Origin: Candidatus Sodalis pierantonius str. SOPE
GTDB lineage: Bacteria; Pseudomonadota; Gammaproteobacteria; Enterobacterales; Enterobacteriaceae
Reading direction: 5' to 3'
Length of the DNA: 64,000 bases
Assembly: GCF_000517405.1 (NCBI RefSeq)
Contig: NZ_CP006568.1
Span: 2,790,001 to 2,854,000 of the forward strand
The first letter of the stretch is position 1. Each line of letters starts with the position of its first letter. Of the stretch, positions 1 through 8,519 are shown in pieces. Below the pieces are notes generated by a model, which ran no database searches, was not told where the DNA came from, and was given only the letters and a program-made list of their open reading frames with translations. Position numbers and translations under genes: made by a program.

Positions 1-105
1 TTCAAATAACCATTTATTCCCATAGATCAATAAGCCATCGTATATACTGATTGGCTGGAGAGGCGGCCCGGTGGACGCCACGATGTGAACGAGGCGGAGA
101 ACAGC

Positions 106-918
106 ATGCCGAGCTTGACCGACCCCCTATTGGTGATAACCGATTTAGATGGTTCTTTGCTAGATCACCATACCTATAGCTGGCAGCCCGCCGCGCCCTG
201 GCTGGCGAAATTGAAAGCCAACGACATACCGATTGTCATCTGCTCGAGTAAAACCACGGCTGAAATCGTCACATTGCAAACACAACTGGGTTTGGTAGGG
301 GCACCGTTTATTGCTGAAAACGGCGCCGCTTTACAGCTTGACGCGCGGTGGCCAAACGCACAGGTATCGGCCGGCGGCTTTACCGGTAAGGATTACACCG
401 CCCTGCGCGCCGTCATGACGCGTCTGCGCGAAGCGCAGGGCTACAAGTTTTTTGGCTTTGGCGATGTGACCGCCAATGAAGTCGCGGAATGGACCGGTCT
501 TAGCGTGAAAGAGGCACAGCTGGCCAAAACTCGCCAAGCCTCGGAGGCGTTTATTTGGCGCGACACCGACGACAGACTTGCCGCTTTCGCCGCCGAACTG
601 GCGGCGGAGGATTTGGCCATCACCGAGGGCGGCAGATTTTACCACGTCATGTCGCGAGGCAGCGGCAAAGGCGCCGCGGTACGCTGGCTTCTTGAACAAT
701 ACCGCCAACACGACGGCCGGCGCTGGCAAACCCTAGGTCTGGGGGACGGCCCAAACGACCAATCCATGCTCGACGCGGTAAATTATGCCGTGATTATCCG
801 CGGATACAGTAAAACGCCGGTGGTACTGTCCTCGGCGCACCCGTCCATTTATCGCACCCAGGCCTACGGACCCGAAGGTTGGGTGGAAGGTTTGAACCAT
901 TTCATTACCGAGGCGTGA
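106..918 (+). CDS. yedP: glucosyl/mannosyl-3-phosphoglycerate phosphatase, HAD superfamily (YedP type)
   Basis: A 270-aa HAD-family phosphatase of the mannosyl-3-phosphoglycerate phosphatase type. The nucleophile motif DLDGSLLD lies near residue 13, a CSSKT motif near residue 45, and the closing GLGDGPND metal-binding motif near residue 214, so the catalytic residues look complete. Length and register match E. coli YedP. I chose ATG 106 because it aligns with the usual N-terminus and has GGCGGAGA upstream; an in-frame GTG at 85 is possible. The next gene, 55 bp downstream on the same strand, is a glucosyl-3-phosphoglycerate synthase, so the likely substrate is glucosyl-3-phosphoglycerate, giving the compatible solute glucosylglycerate (inference). 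Its partner is frameshifted, so the enzyme may now lack substrate. Confidence 0.85.
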   Translation: MPSLTDPLLVITDLDGSLLDHHTYSWQPAAPWLAKLKANDIPIVICSSKTTAEIVTLQTQLGLVGAPFIAENGAALQLDARWPNAQVSAGGFTGKDYTALRAVMTRLREAQGYKFFGFGDVTANEVAEWTGLSVKEAQLAKTRQASEAFIWRDTDDRLAAFAAELAAEDLAITEGGRFYHVMSRGSGKGAAVRWLLEQYRQHDGRRWQTLGLGDGPNDQSMLDAVNYAVIIRGYSKTPVVLSSAHPSIYRTQAYGPEGWVEGLNHFITEA

Positions 919-973
919 TTGAGGTCATACCCATAACAATTCAATAAAAAACATAGCCATTGGGGGTTGTTTT

Positions 974-2195
974 ATGAGCGATTTTCACCAAAACGGAATT
1001 ATTGCCAATTTCCATAATCTGTCCGATCGGAAAGTGGAAGAGTTGGAGACCGAACTCATCGGCTTCTCCCGCAAACGAAAAATGGGGCTTATCCTTCCTT
1101 CGCTATTTTCCGAACTCGAGGGGCCGGCACTCACCCATATCATAGACGAATTAGCGCGGGTCCCTTACCTGGAAGAAATAGTCATCGGTCTGGATCGCGC
1201 CGACCGCGAGCAGTTCCTTCACGCCCGAGAATTTTTTTCTCGCTTGCCGCAGCACCATCGTATTTTATGGAATGATGGGCCGCGGTTGAAAGCCATTGAT
1301 GCCGAATTGGAAAAAGAGGGTTTATTCCTCCACCGAACCGGGTAAGGGACGCAATGTCTGGTTTTGTACCGGCTACACGCTGGCCTCGGATCGCACCTTG
1401 GCGGTTGCCCTGCACGACTGCGATATCGTCACCTATGACCGCGGCATGCTGGCGCGCTTACTCTATCCGGTCGTGCATCCCCGTTTCAGCTATGAATTCT
1501 GTAAAGGGTTTTACGCACGTGTCGCCAATGGCAAGATGAACGACCGCGTGATGCGCCTATTGGTGGGGCCGCTTTTGCGTTCGCTGGAGAACGTGTATGG
1601 ACAATCAGAATATTTGGATTACCTGAACAGCTTTCGTTACCCGTTGTCCGGCGAATTCGCGATGCGTACCCGGGTCATGCACGATATGAAGATCCCTGGC
1701 AATTGGGGGCTGGAGATCGGCCTGTTGTCGGAAATCTACCGCAATTACTCACCCAATCACATTTGTCAGGTTGAAATTGCCGATAATTACGATCATAAAC
1801 ATCAGCCGCTGGCGGAAGAGGATGGTTCGGGCGGTCTGAAACGGATGAGTAACGATATTATCCAATCACTTTATCGTAAACTGGCGACGATGGGAGTGAA
1901 CCTCACCAGCGATTCTTTTCGCGTGCTAAAAGCCACCTATTATCGTAACGCATTGGATATTTTGGATTTTTATCATCATGATGCTATCATGAACGGCTTG
2001 AGTTTCGACCAGCACAGCGAAGAAGCCGCGGTGGAATTATTTATGCAGTGCATACTCGACGCCGGCCAGGCGTTTATCGAACGGCCGAACGATAAACCTT
2101 TCATCCCAAGCTGGAGCCGCGCGCAGTCCGCCTTTCCGGATATCATGCAGCGTATTTATGATGCGGTCGAAGAAGACAATAGAGGGAATGTCTAA
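974..2195 (+). pseudogene. gpgS: glucosyl-3-phosphoglycerate synthase, frameshifted
   Basis: Two overlapping reading frames together encode one glycosyltransferase of about 400 aa. The first frame (974-1345) starts after a TTGTTTT spacer and runs to EKEGLFLHRTG. The second frame, entered one base later near 1320-1330, continues as STEPGKGRNVWFCTGY and on to the stop at 2195. The HDCDIVTYDR metal-binding segment and the PGNWGLEIGLLSEIYRNY segment are typical of the GpgS/mannosyl-3-phosphoglycerate synthase families. The family joins NDP-glucose and 3-phosphoglycerate. A one-base insertion near GGGTTTATTCC explains the frameshift. The rest is well preserved, so the inactivation looks recent. 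It sits directly after the phosphatase gene as a two-gene unit. Confidence 0.75.
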
Positions 2196-2338
2196 CGTTC
2201 AGCGCCGCGACGCCGGCCGGGATCCCGGCCCTTTTTGTTAACTCTGCACCCCCGGTGGCGGCAGGGACCCATGCGGCCAGGATGCGCCGCAGCGTTTCCC
2301 TGACGACCTATCAGTCAGTCAATCGGATTAGACCCGCT

Positions 2339-2734
2339 ATGCGCGAATTGAAACCTAATGAACCTCTGGTGGCCGCCCTTGCAGACTGGATTGAGGATCA
2401 TCTGGATCGCGATATCGCTTTACCGGAAATCGCCGCCCGCTCCGGCTACTCCGTCTCGCATATGCAGGGCATTTTTCGGGCCACTACCGGCATGGCCATT
2501 GGCCACTACATCCGCGAACGTAAATTGACCGAAGCCGTACTCCGGCTACGAAATTCTGACGAGCGCATTCTTGATATCGCGGTATCCTACGGGTTTAATT
2601 CCCAATCGCAATTCACCACGCTATTTAAAAAATATTTTGGTGTCACGCCGCAGGCCTGCCGCAACGATCCCGCCCTGCCCTTGCGGCTCACGCCGCCGCT
2701 GCACATACCGCCTCCTCGCAATCCCACGCGTTAG
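2339..2734 (+). CDS. AraC/XylS-family regulator, single-domain (MarA/SoxS-like)
   Basis: A 131-aa protein that is almost entirely an AraC-type double helix-turn-helix domain. The first HTH is around LPEIAARSGYSVSHMQGIF (residues 36-54) and the second around ILDIAVSYGFNSQSQFTTLF (near 79-98), followed by the FKKYFGVTPQACR signature. There is no ligand-binding domain, so it resembles MarA, SoxS and RamA. The C-terminal tail is Pro-rich and unlike them. I chose ATG 2339 rather than an upstream in-frame ATG at 2255 because homology to the family begins there. It follows gpgS on the same strand after about 140 bp. Target genes are unknown; a stress or osmolyte role would be a guess from position only. 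Confidence 0.75.
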   Translation: MRELKPNEPLVAALADWIEDHLDRDIALPEIAARSGYSVSHMQGIFRATTGMAIGHYIRERKLTEAVLRLRNSDERILDIAVSYGFNSQSQFTTLFKKYFGVTPQACRNDPALPLRLTPPLHIPPPRNPTR

Positions 2735-2859
2735 CACAGCCTCACCGCCGAGCCAAATGTTTTCATTCTCTTAATCATTAAAACAAATTGATATAATTGA
2801 ATAAAAAAAGAACTTTTATGAATAGCATTTGATGGCGAATAGCGTACTATAATCCAGTA

Positions 2860-2919
2860 GTAGAAAATTTCCCTGGTGTAACTTGAGATCTTTTAGCCCG
2901 TCAATGGCGGGCTTTTTTT
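2860..2919 (+). ncRNA. candidate Hfq-type small RNA, DsrA/ArcZ-like
   Basis: A short putative transcript runs from a TATAAT box at 2848-2853 to an intrinsic terminator at 2896-2919. It carries ATTTCCCTGGTGTAAC, which closely resembles the rpoS-pairing segments I recall for DsrA (ATTTCCTGGTGTAACG) and ArcZ (GATTTCCCTGGTGT). In E. coli dsrA lies next to yedP, and here the element is downstream of the yedP-gpgS-araC cluster, so the position also fits. No clear -35 box is visible. It is much shorter than E. coli DsrA, lacking its central stem. Start and function are inferred. Confidence 0.5.
2896..2919 (+). terminator. intrinsic terminator
   Basis: Five-bp GCCCG/CGGGC stem with a 7-nt loop followed by seven T. 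It ends the candidate sRNA and could also stop read-through from the araC-type gene. Confidence 0.8.
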
Positions 2920-3516
2920 GATACCGCGCTTCGGCACCGTGTCTGATTTAAATGAATAATAACAATAGATTAGTGTATTATTCCTCATCTAACAGCCATA
3001 ACGTACCCCGTTACCTTCCCCACGACCCGTGGCCTGATCTTGCCCTCTAGCGCCTTTTGGCGTGGCGACAGCCCCCAGAGCCCCTTTTTGCGACCGCGAA
3101 TGTCTTGCCAAAAAAATGAAGCAAAAGTTTGATAAAAATAAACATAACCCTGCGGCGCGCGATGGGGCAAAGGCGAAAACCGTGCGCGCTTTAGCCACCT
3201 CGGATAAAGCATCCCCATTTTAGCGGGCTGGTTAGCAGGCGGCGCACAAACATCCGGGTGTGGGTACGCTACGCAATGATGCAGGTACCGACGGCCGCAG
3301 GGGCAGTAGCAGGACGGGACGGATGCGGCGGGAAAGAATAGCTGCAGAGGTTCGAGGCATGCGGGCGCGGAAAAGGCGGCGGTAACCACCTTGATTATGT
3401 GTAGGGGGGACGGACAGAATAGCCGGCAAGGCGATAAGCGCATGATGACCGGCAGGCCTGGAAGACCCGTCGGCGCACTCAATCCTGGCACCGAGGCCTC
3501 ATCGAACTGACGGCCG
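2920..3516. other. no confident gene; decayed region before IS256 copy A
   Basis: No gene with credible start, ribosome site and coding pattern was found. A minus-strand frame (about 2985-3200) gives a peptide with LCLFLSNFCFIFLARHSRSQ. This recalls small phage Ash/Icd-type peptides that carry an FIFLA-HSRSQ stretch, so it may be a remnant of a phage-like gene. The resemblance is weak. Confidence 0.25.
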
Positions 3517-4836
3517 GAGCCCGTACCGGATTCTGTGTAAATGCCTTTTCTCAGAAGTGACCGTCCAGGCGGTCACCGAACTCGATAATAAAGCGGCTCA
3601 TTGCCATGCGCCAGTCCCTCAAAGGCATTGTCCATTTCTGTGAGGCCGCCTGTATCACCAGCCACACCACCTTTTTCACTGCGTCGTCGGTCGGGAACAC
3701 CTTGCGCTTTTTGATGGTATGCCGGATCACGCTGTTTAACGACTCGATGGCGTAGGTCGTGTAGATCACCTTGCGGATGTCCGTTGGGTAGGCAAAGAAC
3801 GTGGCCAGATTGGCCCAGTTTGCCTGCCAGCTTCGACTTATTTGCGGGTAGCGGATGTCCGTCCCAGGCACTGGAGAACGCTTCCAGCGCCTGCAAGCCG
3901 GCTTTCTTCCGTAGGGGCCTGATAGATAGCTTTCAGGTCGCGGGTGACGGCCTTGTAGTCCTTCCAGGAGACGAACCGCAGGCTGTTGCGCACCATATGC
4001 ACGATACACAGCTGGAGCCGCGCCTCCGGATACACCGCGTTAATAGCGTCAGGGAAACCTTTCAGCCCGTCTACGCAGGCGATAAGGATATCGTTCAGGC
4101 CGCGGTTTTTCAGCTCTGTCAGCACGTTCAGCCAGAACTTTGCGCCTTCATTTTCGGCCAGCCACATACCTAGCAACTCTTTCTGGCCTTCGATGTTGAT
4201 GCTCAGCGCCAGGAACATAGATTTGTTGATGATGCGGCTGTCCTGCCGGACTTTTAGAACGATACAGTTAAGATAAACAATGGGATAGACTGCATCCAGA
4301 GGCCGGTTTTGCCATTCGACAACCTACTCCATGACCGCATCGGTGACCTTTGAGACCAGCGCCGGCAAAACATCGGCGTCATACTGCTCTTTGAACGCGG
4401 CGGCGATCTCGCGGGTGGTCATCCCTTTGGCGTACAACGATAAAATCTGGTTATCCACCCCGGTAATCCGGGTCTGGTTTTTCTTCACCAGTTGCGGTTC
4501 AAAGGAACCGTCACGATCACGCGGAGTACGCAGCGCCAGCGGACCATCGCCAGTGGTAACGGTTTTTGTGGAATAGCCGTTGCGGGCGTTGGTCCCCGGT
4601 TTAGGCTGATTTTTATCGTAGCCGAGGTGATGGGTCATTTCGGCATTGAGAGCTTCTTCGACGCTGATTTTTTTCAGTAGCTGATCGAATTGACTGAGAT
4701 CTTCAGGGGTTTTGAGATTTTTGGCCAGTTCGTTAGCCAGAGCCTGCAACTGTTTTTCGTCCATAAATTAACCTGTTTTTGATGTTGGATTGAACATATC
4801 AAAATCAGGCAAATACACAAATTTCTAAACAGGCTC
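3517..4836 (-). mobile_element. IS256-family element, copy A (1320 bp)
   Basis: Both ends start with related inverted repeats, GAGCCCGTACCGGATTCTGT at 3517 and, from the other side, GAGCCTGTTTAGAAATTTGT at 4836. It is flanked by an 8-bp duplication GACGGCCG at 3509-3516 and 4837-4844, the target size expected for IS256. The duplication shows that this copy arrived by transposition and has not been rearranged since. Its transposase is dead. Confidence 0.93.
3551..4764 (-). pseudogene. IS256-family transposase, copy A, inactivated
   Basis: This should be a 402-aa mutator-type DDE transposase starting MDEKQLQALANELAKNL. Compared with the other copies it has a CAG-to-TAG nonsense codon after VTDAVME (near 4325), a 4-base insertion near 3860 and a 1-base insertion near 3905. 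Three separate lesions make it clearly non-functional. The C-terminal segment with MAMSRFIIEFGDRLDGHF is still readable in another frame. Confidence 0.93.
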
Positions 4837-4884
4837 GACGGCCGTGATGGCAGAAGTTTTAGCCCGGTCTGTCAGCCCAGCAGG

Positions 4885-4955
4885 CATGAATTATCAGCCA
4901 TTAGCCATCAGGCTATCAGAATACTAGACCATCAGATCATCAGACCATCAGCCAT
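4885..4955. repeat. short degenerate CATCAG/ATCAG repeats
   Basis: About ten loosely spaced copies of ATCAG, several as (AC)CATCAG, are packed between the IS256 right flank and the small gene on the minus strand. No function is evident. Confidence 0.6.
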
Positions 4956-4987
4956 TTGGCGCTGCGGCCATCCCGCCGCCCCGCTGA

Positions 4988-5118
4988 TTAAATTTTACAC
5001 CCTTCGCAATCGTCTTCCGCCGACAGCGGCTCCGGCACTTCATCAGCTTTTTTTCGGCGTTTTTTTCAGCTTTGGCCAGTTCGGCGTCAATATCAAATTC
5101 AAATATATCGTCGTTCAT
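4988..5118 (-). pseudogene. small acidic protein gene, out of frame at an A7 run
   Basis: ATG 5118 has a strong AGGAGA ribosome site and opens MNDDIFEFDIDAELAKAEK. After the run of seven A (about 5052-5058, minus strand) the frame as written reads Arg-rich sequence to a TGA at 4948. Shifting by one base instead gives ADEVPEPLSAEDDCEGCKI and a TAA at 4988. That second frame matches the acidic character of the N-terminus, so the gene has probably lost one A. Polymerase slippage on the A run could still make some full product. I do not recognise the family. Confidence 0.55.
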
Positions 5119-5230
5119 CGCGCTATCTCCTGAAAGTCATGAGGGCAGTATAACGGTTTTCCAGACTGATTTTTATCACCCAGGGCTTTATGGCCACGCA
5201 AGCGTCTCGCGGAGACGATCTGCCGGCAAT

Positions 5231-5253
5231 AAAAAACCCGGCTTCGTGCCGGG
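5231..5253 (-). terminator. intrinsic terminator (minus strand)
   Basis: Hairpin CCCGGC/GCCGGG with a short loop, followed on the minus strand by a run of six T. It lies just after the stop of the Lys-rich peptide gene and probably ends that transcript. Confidence 0.8.
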
Positions 5254-5275
5254 TTGACCGCAGTGAACAAACGGC

Positions 5276-5374
5276 TCAAATATCGAGCTCCTTCTTGCTC
5301 TTTTTGTCTGCACGTTTTTCCTTCAGTGTCTTCTCTGGTTTCTTCTTGGCGGCTTTATCTTTACCTCTGCTCAT
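5276..5374 (-). CDS. Lys-rich 32-aa peptide
   Basis: ATG 5374 has GCGAGGCG just upstream, and the frame gives a 32-aa peptide, MSRGKDKAAKKKPEKTL followed by more Lys/Glu-rich residues and ending ELDI. Nearly half of the residues are Lys or Arg, with no hydrophobic segment, so it is probably a soluble, disordered, nucleic-acid- or ribosome-associated peptide (inference). A clean intrinsic terminator follows. The start, ribosome site and terminator together make it a credible small gene; the function is unknown. Confidence 0.6.
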   Translation of the reverse strand: MSRGKDKAAKKKPEKTLKEKRADKKSKKELDI

Positions 5375-5545
5375 AAACGCCTCGCTTACTTGTGGGTGGA
5401 AGATGGGTTACCAAAAGATTCCCGATCATACACGGGCATGGTTAGACTTACCAAACCTCAGCCGGGATTGCAAGCCGGGTTCAGCCCGCCACGGCCGAAA
5501 GCAGGGCCGCCGAGCCAGCGTCAACGGCCTGCACGCCTCCAGGCG

Positions 5546-5926
5546 CTATTTTTTCTGACCGTGCGCCGCTAACCACTGCTGCATGGTCGCAATTTCCGCC
5601 TTCTGCGCGCTGATGACATTTTCAGCCAGCTTACGCATCGCCGGATCTTTGCCGTATTTGAGCTCCACTTCAGCCATATAGATAGCCCCCTCGTGGTGCG
5701 GGATCATCCCTTGGGCGAAAGCCACGTCCGTATCGTCGGCTCTTACGCCGGCATCCATCTGTTCATGCATGTTTTTCATTGAATCCAGTTAAGCTTTACT
5801 GGCGGCGGAAAGCGTTCCCGAGTTATTTTCTTCATTCATCCTGGCCATCTCATGGTGCGTATCGGCGGCACCAGCCAGTAAGGGGATCATCAACATTAGC
5901 AGTGGAAAGAAAGGCAATTTACGCAT
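5546..5926 (-). pseudogene. DUF305 family periplasmic protein, in-frame stop
   Basis: ATG 5926 follows AAGGAAAAT and encodes a signal peptide, MRKLPFFPLLMLMIPLLAGA, then a short linker. Codon 46 is TAA (5789-5791). The frame continues unchanged as LDSMKNMHEQMDAG into the DUF305 core, whose FAQGMIPHHEGAIYMAE motif carries paired His residues, and stops at 5546. DUF305 proteins are small His-rich periplasmic proteins often found near metal-handling genes. Without the signal peptide, reinitiation at Met 5779 would give a 77-aa cytoplasmic core, which is unlikely to work normally. Confidence 0.8.
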
Positions 5927-6028
5927 ACTATTTTCCTTACGTGTCACTTCCTAAGGAGTAAGCCTGTTAAGGCTTACCGAGCGCAGGGCTATTGTCAAGG
6001 TCAGGCTCTCATCCCTACCGCGACGACG

Positions 6029-7078
6029 TTAGGCATCCTTATCATTACGCGAGATAATGAAAGAGGAAAACTGCGGCGACATCCATGTGGTGAATCCGTT
6101 GTCGCTTTTGGTAATCAAAAACACCGCCAACCCTTCGCGCAACGCCAGCTGTTTGGCTTTTTCCGTACCAAGCACCATTAAACCGGTATCCCAACCGTCC
6201 GCCTCCAGCGCCGTTGTGGCGATAACCGTCGCCGACACCAGTTTGTGATCTATCGGCCTGCCGGTCACGGGATCAATGATGTGGCTTATGCGCTTGCCGT
6301 TAAGCTCATAATAGTTACGATAACTGCCAGAGGTGCTGATGCCGTGTCCCTGCAAATCCACGATGGCTTCCGCCGCCACGGCTTCATCGGTGGGGTGCTG
6401 TATGGCCACCCGCCAGGGCTGTTGGCTGGGCGACAAACCGCGGGTCAACACAGCCCCCCCCACCGACACCAGATAACGGGTAATACCGCGCTGCTCCAGC
6501 AAGGCGGCAAGATGATCGATCGCATACCCCTCGCCCACGGTGGAAAGATCCACGTACAGGTCTGGCAGCGTTTTTTGCAGCCACTGTCCCTTGTCGGTTT
6601 CGATAAGCCGCAAATGTTCCAAACCAACGCGCGCGCGCGCGTTTGCGATTTGCCGGGCGTCAGGGGTCATTGACGGCTGTTTCTCCGGACCAAACCCCCA
6701 GAGGTTGACCAATGGCCCTATGGTGATATCCATCGCGCCGCCGGTTTTCGCGCCAATACGCAGCGCGGTGGAGACAATATCCGCCATGCCCGCGGTAATG
6801 GGCTGCGGCTCGGTTCCCCGATAGCGGTTAAAACGAGACAAAATCGTGTCATCTTGCCAGGTCGAGATTTGATGATTATCTTGTGCCAACTGCCGTTCTA
6901 TCGCTTCGTTGAGACCTGGCAAGGCCGCGGCGGGCGGGGACGCCACCAGCACGCGATAATAGGTGCCCATGATTTTTCCTTCGGCACGCCAGGGCTGTGC
7001 CTGGTCCACCGCGGGGGCGCCGTCGCATCCCCAGAGCAACATTAACGTTGCCATTACTACCCCTGAAAATCTGGTCAT
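6029..7078 (-). CDS. apbE: FAD:protein FMN transferase (ApbE lipoprotein)
   Basis: This 349-aa protein is of normal length for ApbE, which covalently attaches FMN to Thr residues of flavoproteins such as RnfG/NqrC on the periplasmic side. It has a lipoprotein signal peptide with a lipobox ending in Cys18 (LLWGC). Family signatures include DITIGPLVNLWGFGP (about residue 118), VGEGYAIDHLAALL, the SVGGAVLTRG flavin-binding segment and ISHIIDPVTGRP (about 265). The ribosome site AAGGATAT precedes ATG 7078. No frame lesion was seen. It appears to be monocistronic, with the DUF305 gene downstream on the same strand. Confidence 0.92.
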   Translation of the reverse strand: MTRFSGVVMATLMLLWGCDGAPAVDQAQPWRAEGKIMGTYYRVLVASPPAAALPGLNEAIERQLAQDNHQISTWQDDTILSRFNRYRGTEPQPITAGMADIVSTALRIGAKTGGAMDITIGPLVNLWGFGPEKQPSMTPDARQIANARARVGLEHLRLIETDKGQWLQKTLPDLYVDLSTVGEGYAIDHLAALLEQRGITRYLVSVGGAVLTRGLSPSQQPWRVAIQHPTDEAVAAEAIVDLQGHGISTSGSYRNYYELNGKRISHIIDPVTGRPIDHKLVSATVIATTALEADGWDTGLMVLGTEKAKQLALREGLAVFLITKSDNGFTTWMSPQFSSFIISRNDKDA

Positions 7079-7393
7079 AACATATCCTTAAATGGCCAAT
7101 ATTACCGCCCAACGCCTCTCATCGGCCTGAAAAATCACCCAGCGGCAAAAACAGTCAATATGCTGCCTGAGTCAACGCGCAAAAGCCATGACCTGAGTGC
7201 ATAAGAAGTCGGTAATATTGATAGGCAGGGCTGCGGCGCGCGGCAGAGCTCCCGGCCCTATACACGCGCTTCGGGCAGGAGGGATGCCCGCGCGGGGGCG
7301 ACTTGACGGGATAAAGGAGTCTTTAGCCCCGCGTGTTTTAGCCTGAAGCCGTGCGCCGGGTAGCCAGTGTCAAAGGGATCAACTCCATGAATC
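7079..7393. other. intergenic, no gene seen
   Basis: The region upstream of apbE presumably contains its promoter. Nothing else with coding character, and no clear operator, was recognised. Confidence 0.4.
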
Positions 7394-7693
7394 TCAGAGC
7401 CCTGAATGCGGATTGCCCTGAGCATAATTGAACATGCGTTGTACTACCTCATCCGCGCCTTTGATGACCTCCGAAAGGTGCCGGTCGCTGCGGTTTACCG
7501 CTTGGGAATAGGCGATTTCATGTGCTTCATCCACCATGGTAATGATCCGATCACGGGTTTGGACATCAAGATTAACCAAGATGGTAGTCAACACCACCTG
7601 ATAGGCATGAGACGTCACCGTAAGTTGACGTTCCCGAGCCTCGAGCGCTTCAATACGGTCCAGCAGGACCTGATAGTGGGGATCGTTCGCCAT
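7394..7693 (-). CDS. conserved-looking 99-aa hypothetical protein
   Basis: ATG 7693 follows AAGGGAAATC at good spacing. The 99-aa product starts MANDPHYQVLLDRIEALE and is soluble and helical, with a heptad-like stretch LLDRIEALEARERQL near the N-terminus. It has no signal peptide or membrane span. I do not recognise the family. The intact frame and good ribosome site in a region rich in pseudogenes suggest it is real. Confidence 0.6.
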   Translation of the reverse strand: MANDPHYQVLLDRIEALEARERQLTVTSHAYQVVLTTILVNLDVQTRDRIITMVDEAHEIAYSQAVNRSDRHLSEVIKGADEVVQRMFNYAQGNPHSGL

Positions 7694-7733
7694 AATGATT
7701 TCCCTTGCGTGACAAATAAACAGCCAAACTAAG

Positions 7734-8038
7734 ATGGCTTGCTCCACGGTCGAGGGTGAAAACGACCGATCGCGGTCTTTCACCGGCAGCGTCGGCAGCA
7801 ACGGTCCGATAGGGTCTTCACGTCGGGCTCCACAGCGCCTAAGGCTGAGTCCCATCATAGGCCGGTTTGCACCGACAAATAAAGTCCCCGCCGCTCTGGG
7901 CCGGCGTTGCGCGCACCTGCCTGGTTAGCGCCTGATTAGGATGAGTATAGACAATAGTGGCGCGCGAACGGCTGGAGGTTATCGAGTGCGACAGACGACG
8001 GGTATGCCAAGACGCTCTCAAGACGGGTTAAGGCGTAA
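7734..8038. other. intergenic, no gene seen
   Basis: Both strands give only short frames with no start context or recognisable protein. Nothing else was noted. Confidence 0.4.
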
Positions 8039-8200
8039 TCAGCGGCGGCTGGCCATGACCCACACCGCATGGACTATACCGGGAATATAGCCCAGAAAAG
8101 TCAGTAAAATATTGAGCCAGAAAGCGCCGCGCAATCCCACTTCCATGAAAACGCCGACCGGCGGTAAGATAATAGCGAAAATGACTTTGACGAAATCTAT
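8039..8200 (-). CDS. yqaE: YqaE/Pmp3 family small membrane protein with an ATA start codon
   Basis: The frame encodes a 53-aa hydrophobic protein with ILPPVGVF and ILLTFLGYIPGIVHAVWV, the two-span signature of the UPF0057/Pmp3 family (E. coli YqaE). AGGAG lies 5 nt before position 8200, but the codon there is ATA, not ATG; the reading frame after it (DFVKVIFAI) is intact to the stop at 8039. No ATG, GTG or TTG is available at a usable distance. ATA is a very weak initiator, so expression is probably lost or much reduced. The coding sequence shows no other damage, so the change is recent. Confidence 0.8.
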   Translation of the reverse strand: MDFVKVIFAIILPPVGVFMEVGLRGAFWLNILLTFLGYIPGIVHAVWVMASRR

Positions 8201-8354
8201 ATCTACTCCTGATTGTCAGAATTTCCTATAATGCGATGCCATCGACGTGACGCCCTAAACCGCGGGGGGAAGATAGAAAATGTGTCACCGCCAGACGTTG
8301 CTGGCGGTGTTATTGCCTGTGAAAATTCGGCGCAGTCCGCCGGGACGGGCGGCA

Positions 8355-8519
8355 TTATTTCCCTTTATGCATGCCGCCTTTTTTTCCTGCTTCCGAGGCT
8401 TTTTGCGGGTCATTTTTGAAGCCGCCGCTACCGCTATGTTGCCCCCCTTTTTTACCCGCTTCAGACGTTTTTTGTTTATCTTCAGCAAAATTTCCGGAAC
8501 CGCTGCGATGTTCAGCCAT
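8355..8519 (-). CDS. yciG: KGG-repeat stress protein (YciG/YmdF)
   Basis: A 54-aa hydrophilic protein starting MAEHRSGSGNFAEDKQK with two copies of a SEAGKKGGQHSG-type KGG repeat (about residues 19-31 and 41-52). This is the stress-induced KGG family of E. coli YciG and YmdF, which are small, probably disordered, stationary-phase proteins. ATG 8519 is preceded by GGAGGC. The yciF and yciE partners of E. coli are absent here. Confidence 0.88.
   Translation of the reverse strand: MAEHRSGSGNFAEDKQKTSEAGKKGGQHSGSGGFKNDPQKASEAGKKGGMHKGK

Noticed and set aside
2985..3491. 168-codon minus-strand frame
   Set aside because: No start context; overlapping frames are equally open, and the Ash/Icd likeness is limited to about 20 residues.
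4885..4955. CRISPR-like array
   Set aside because: The ATCAG repeats are only 5 to 8 bp, irregularly spaced and without unique spacers of constant length.
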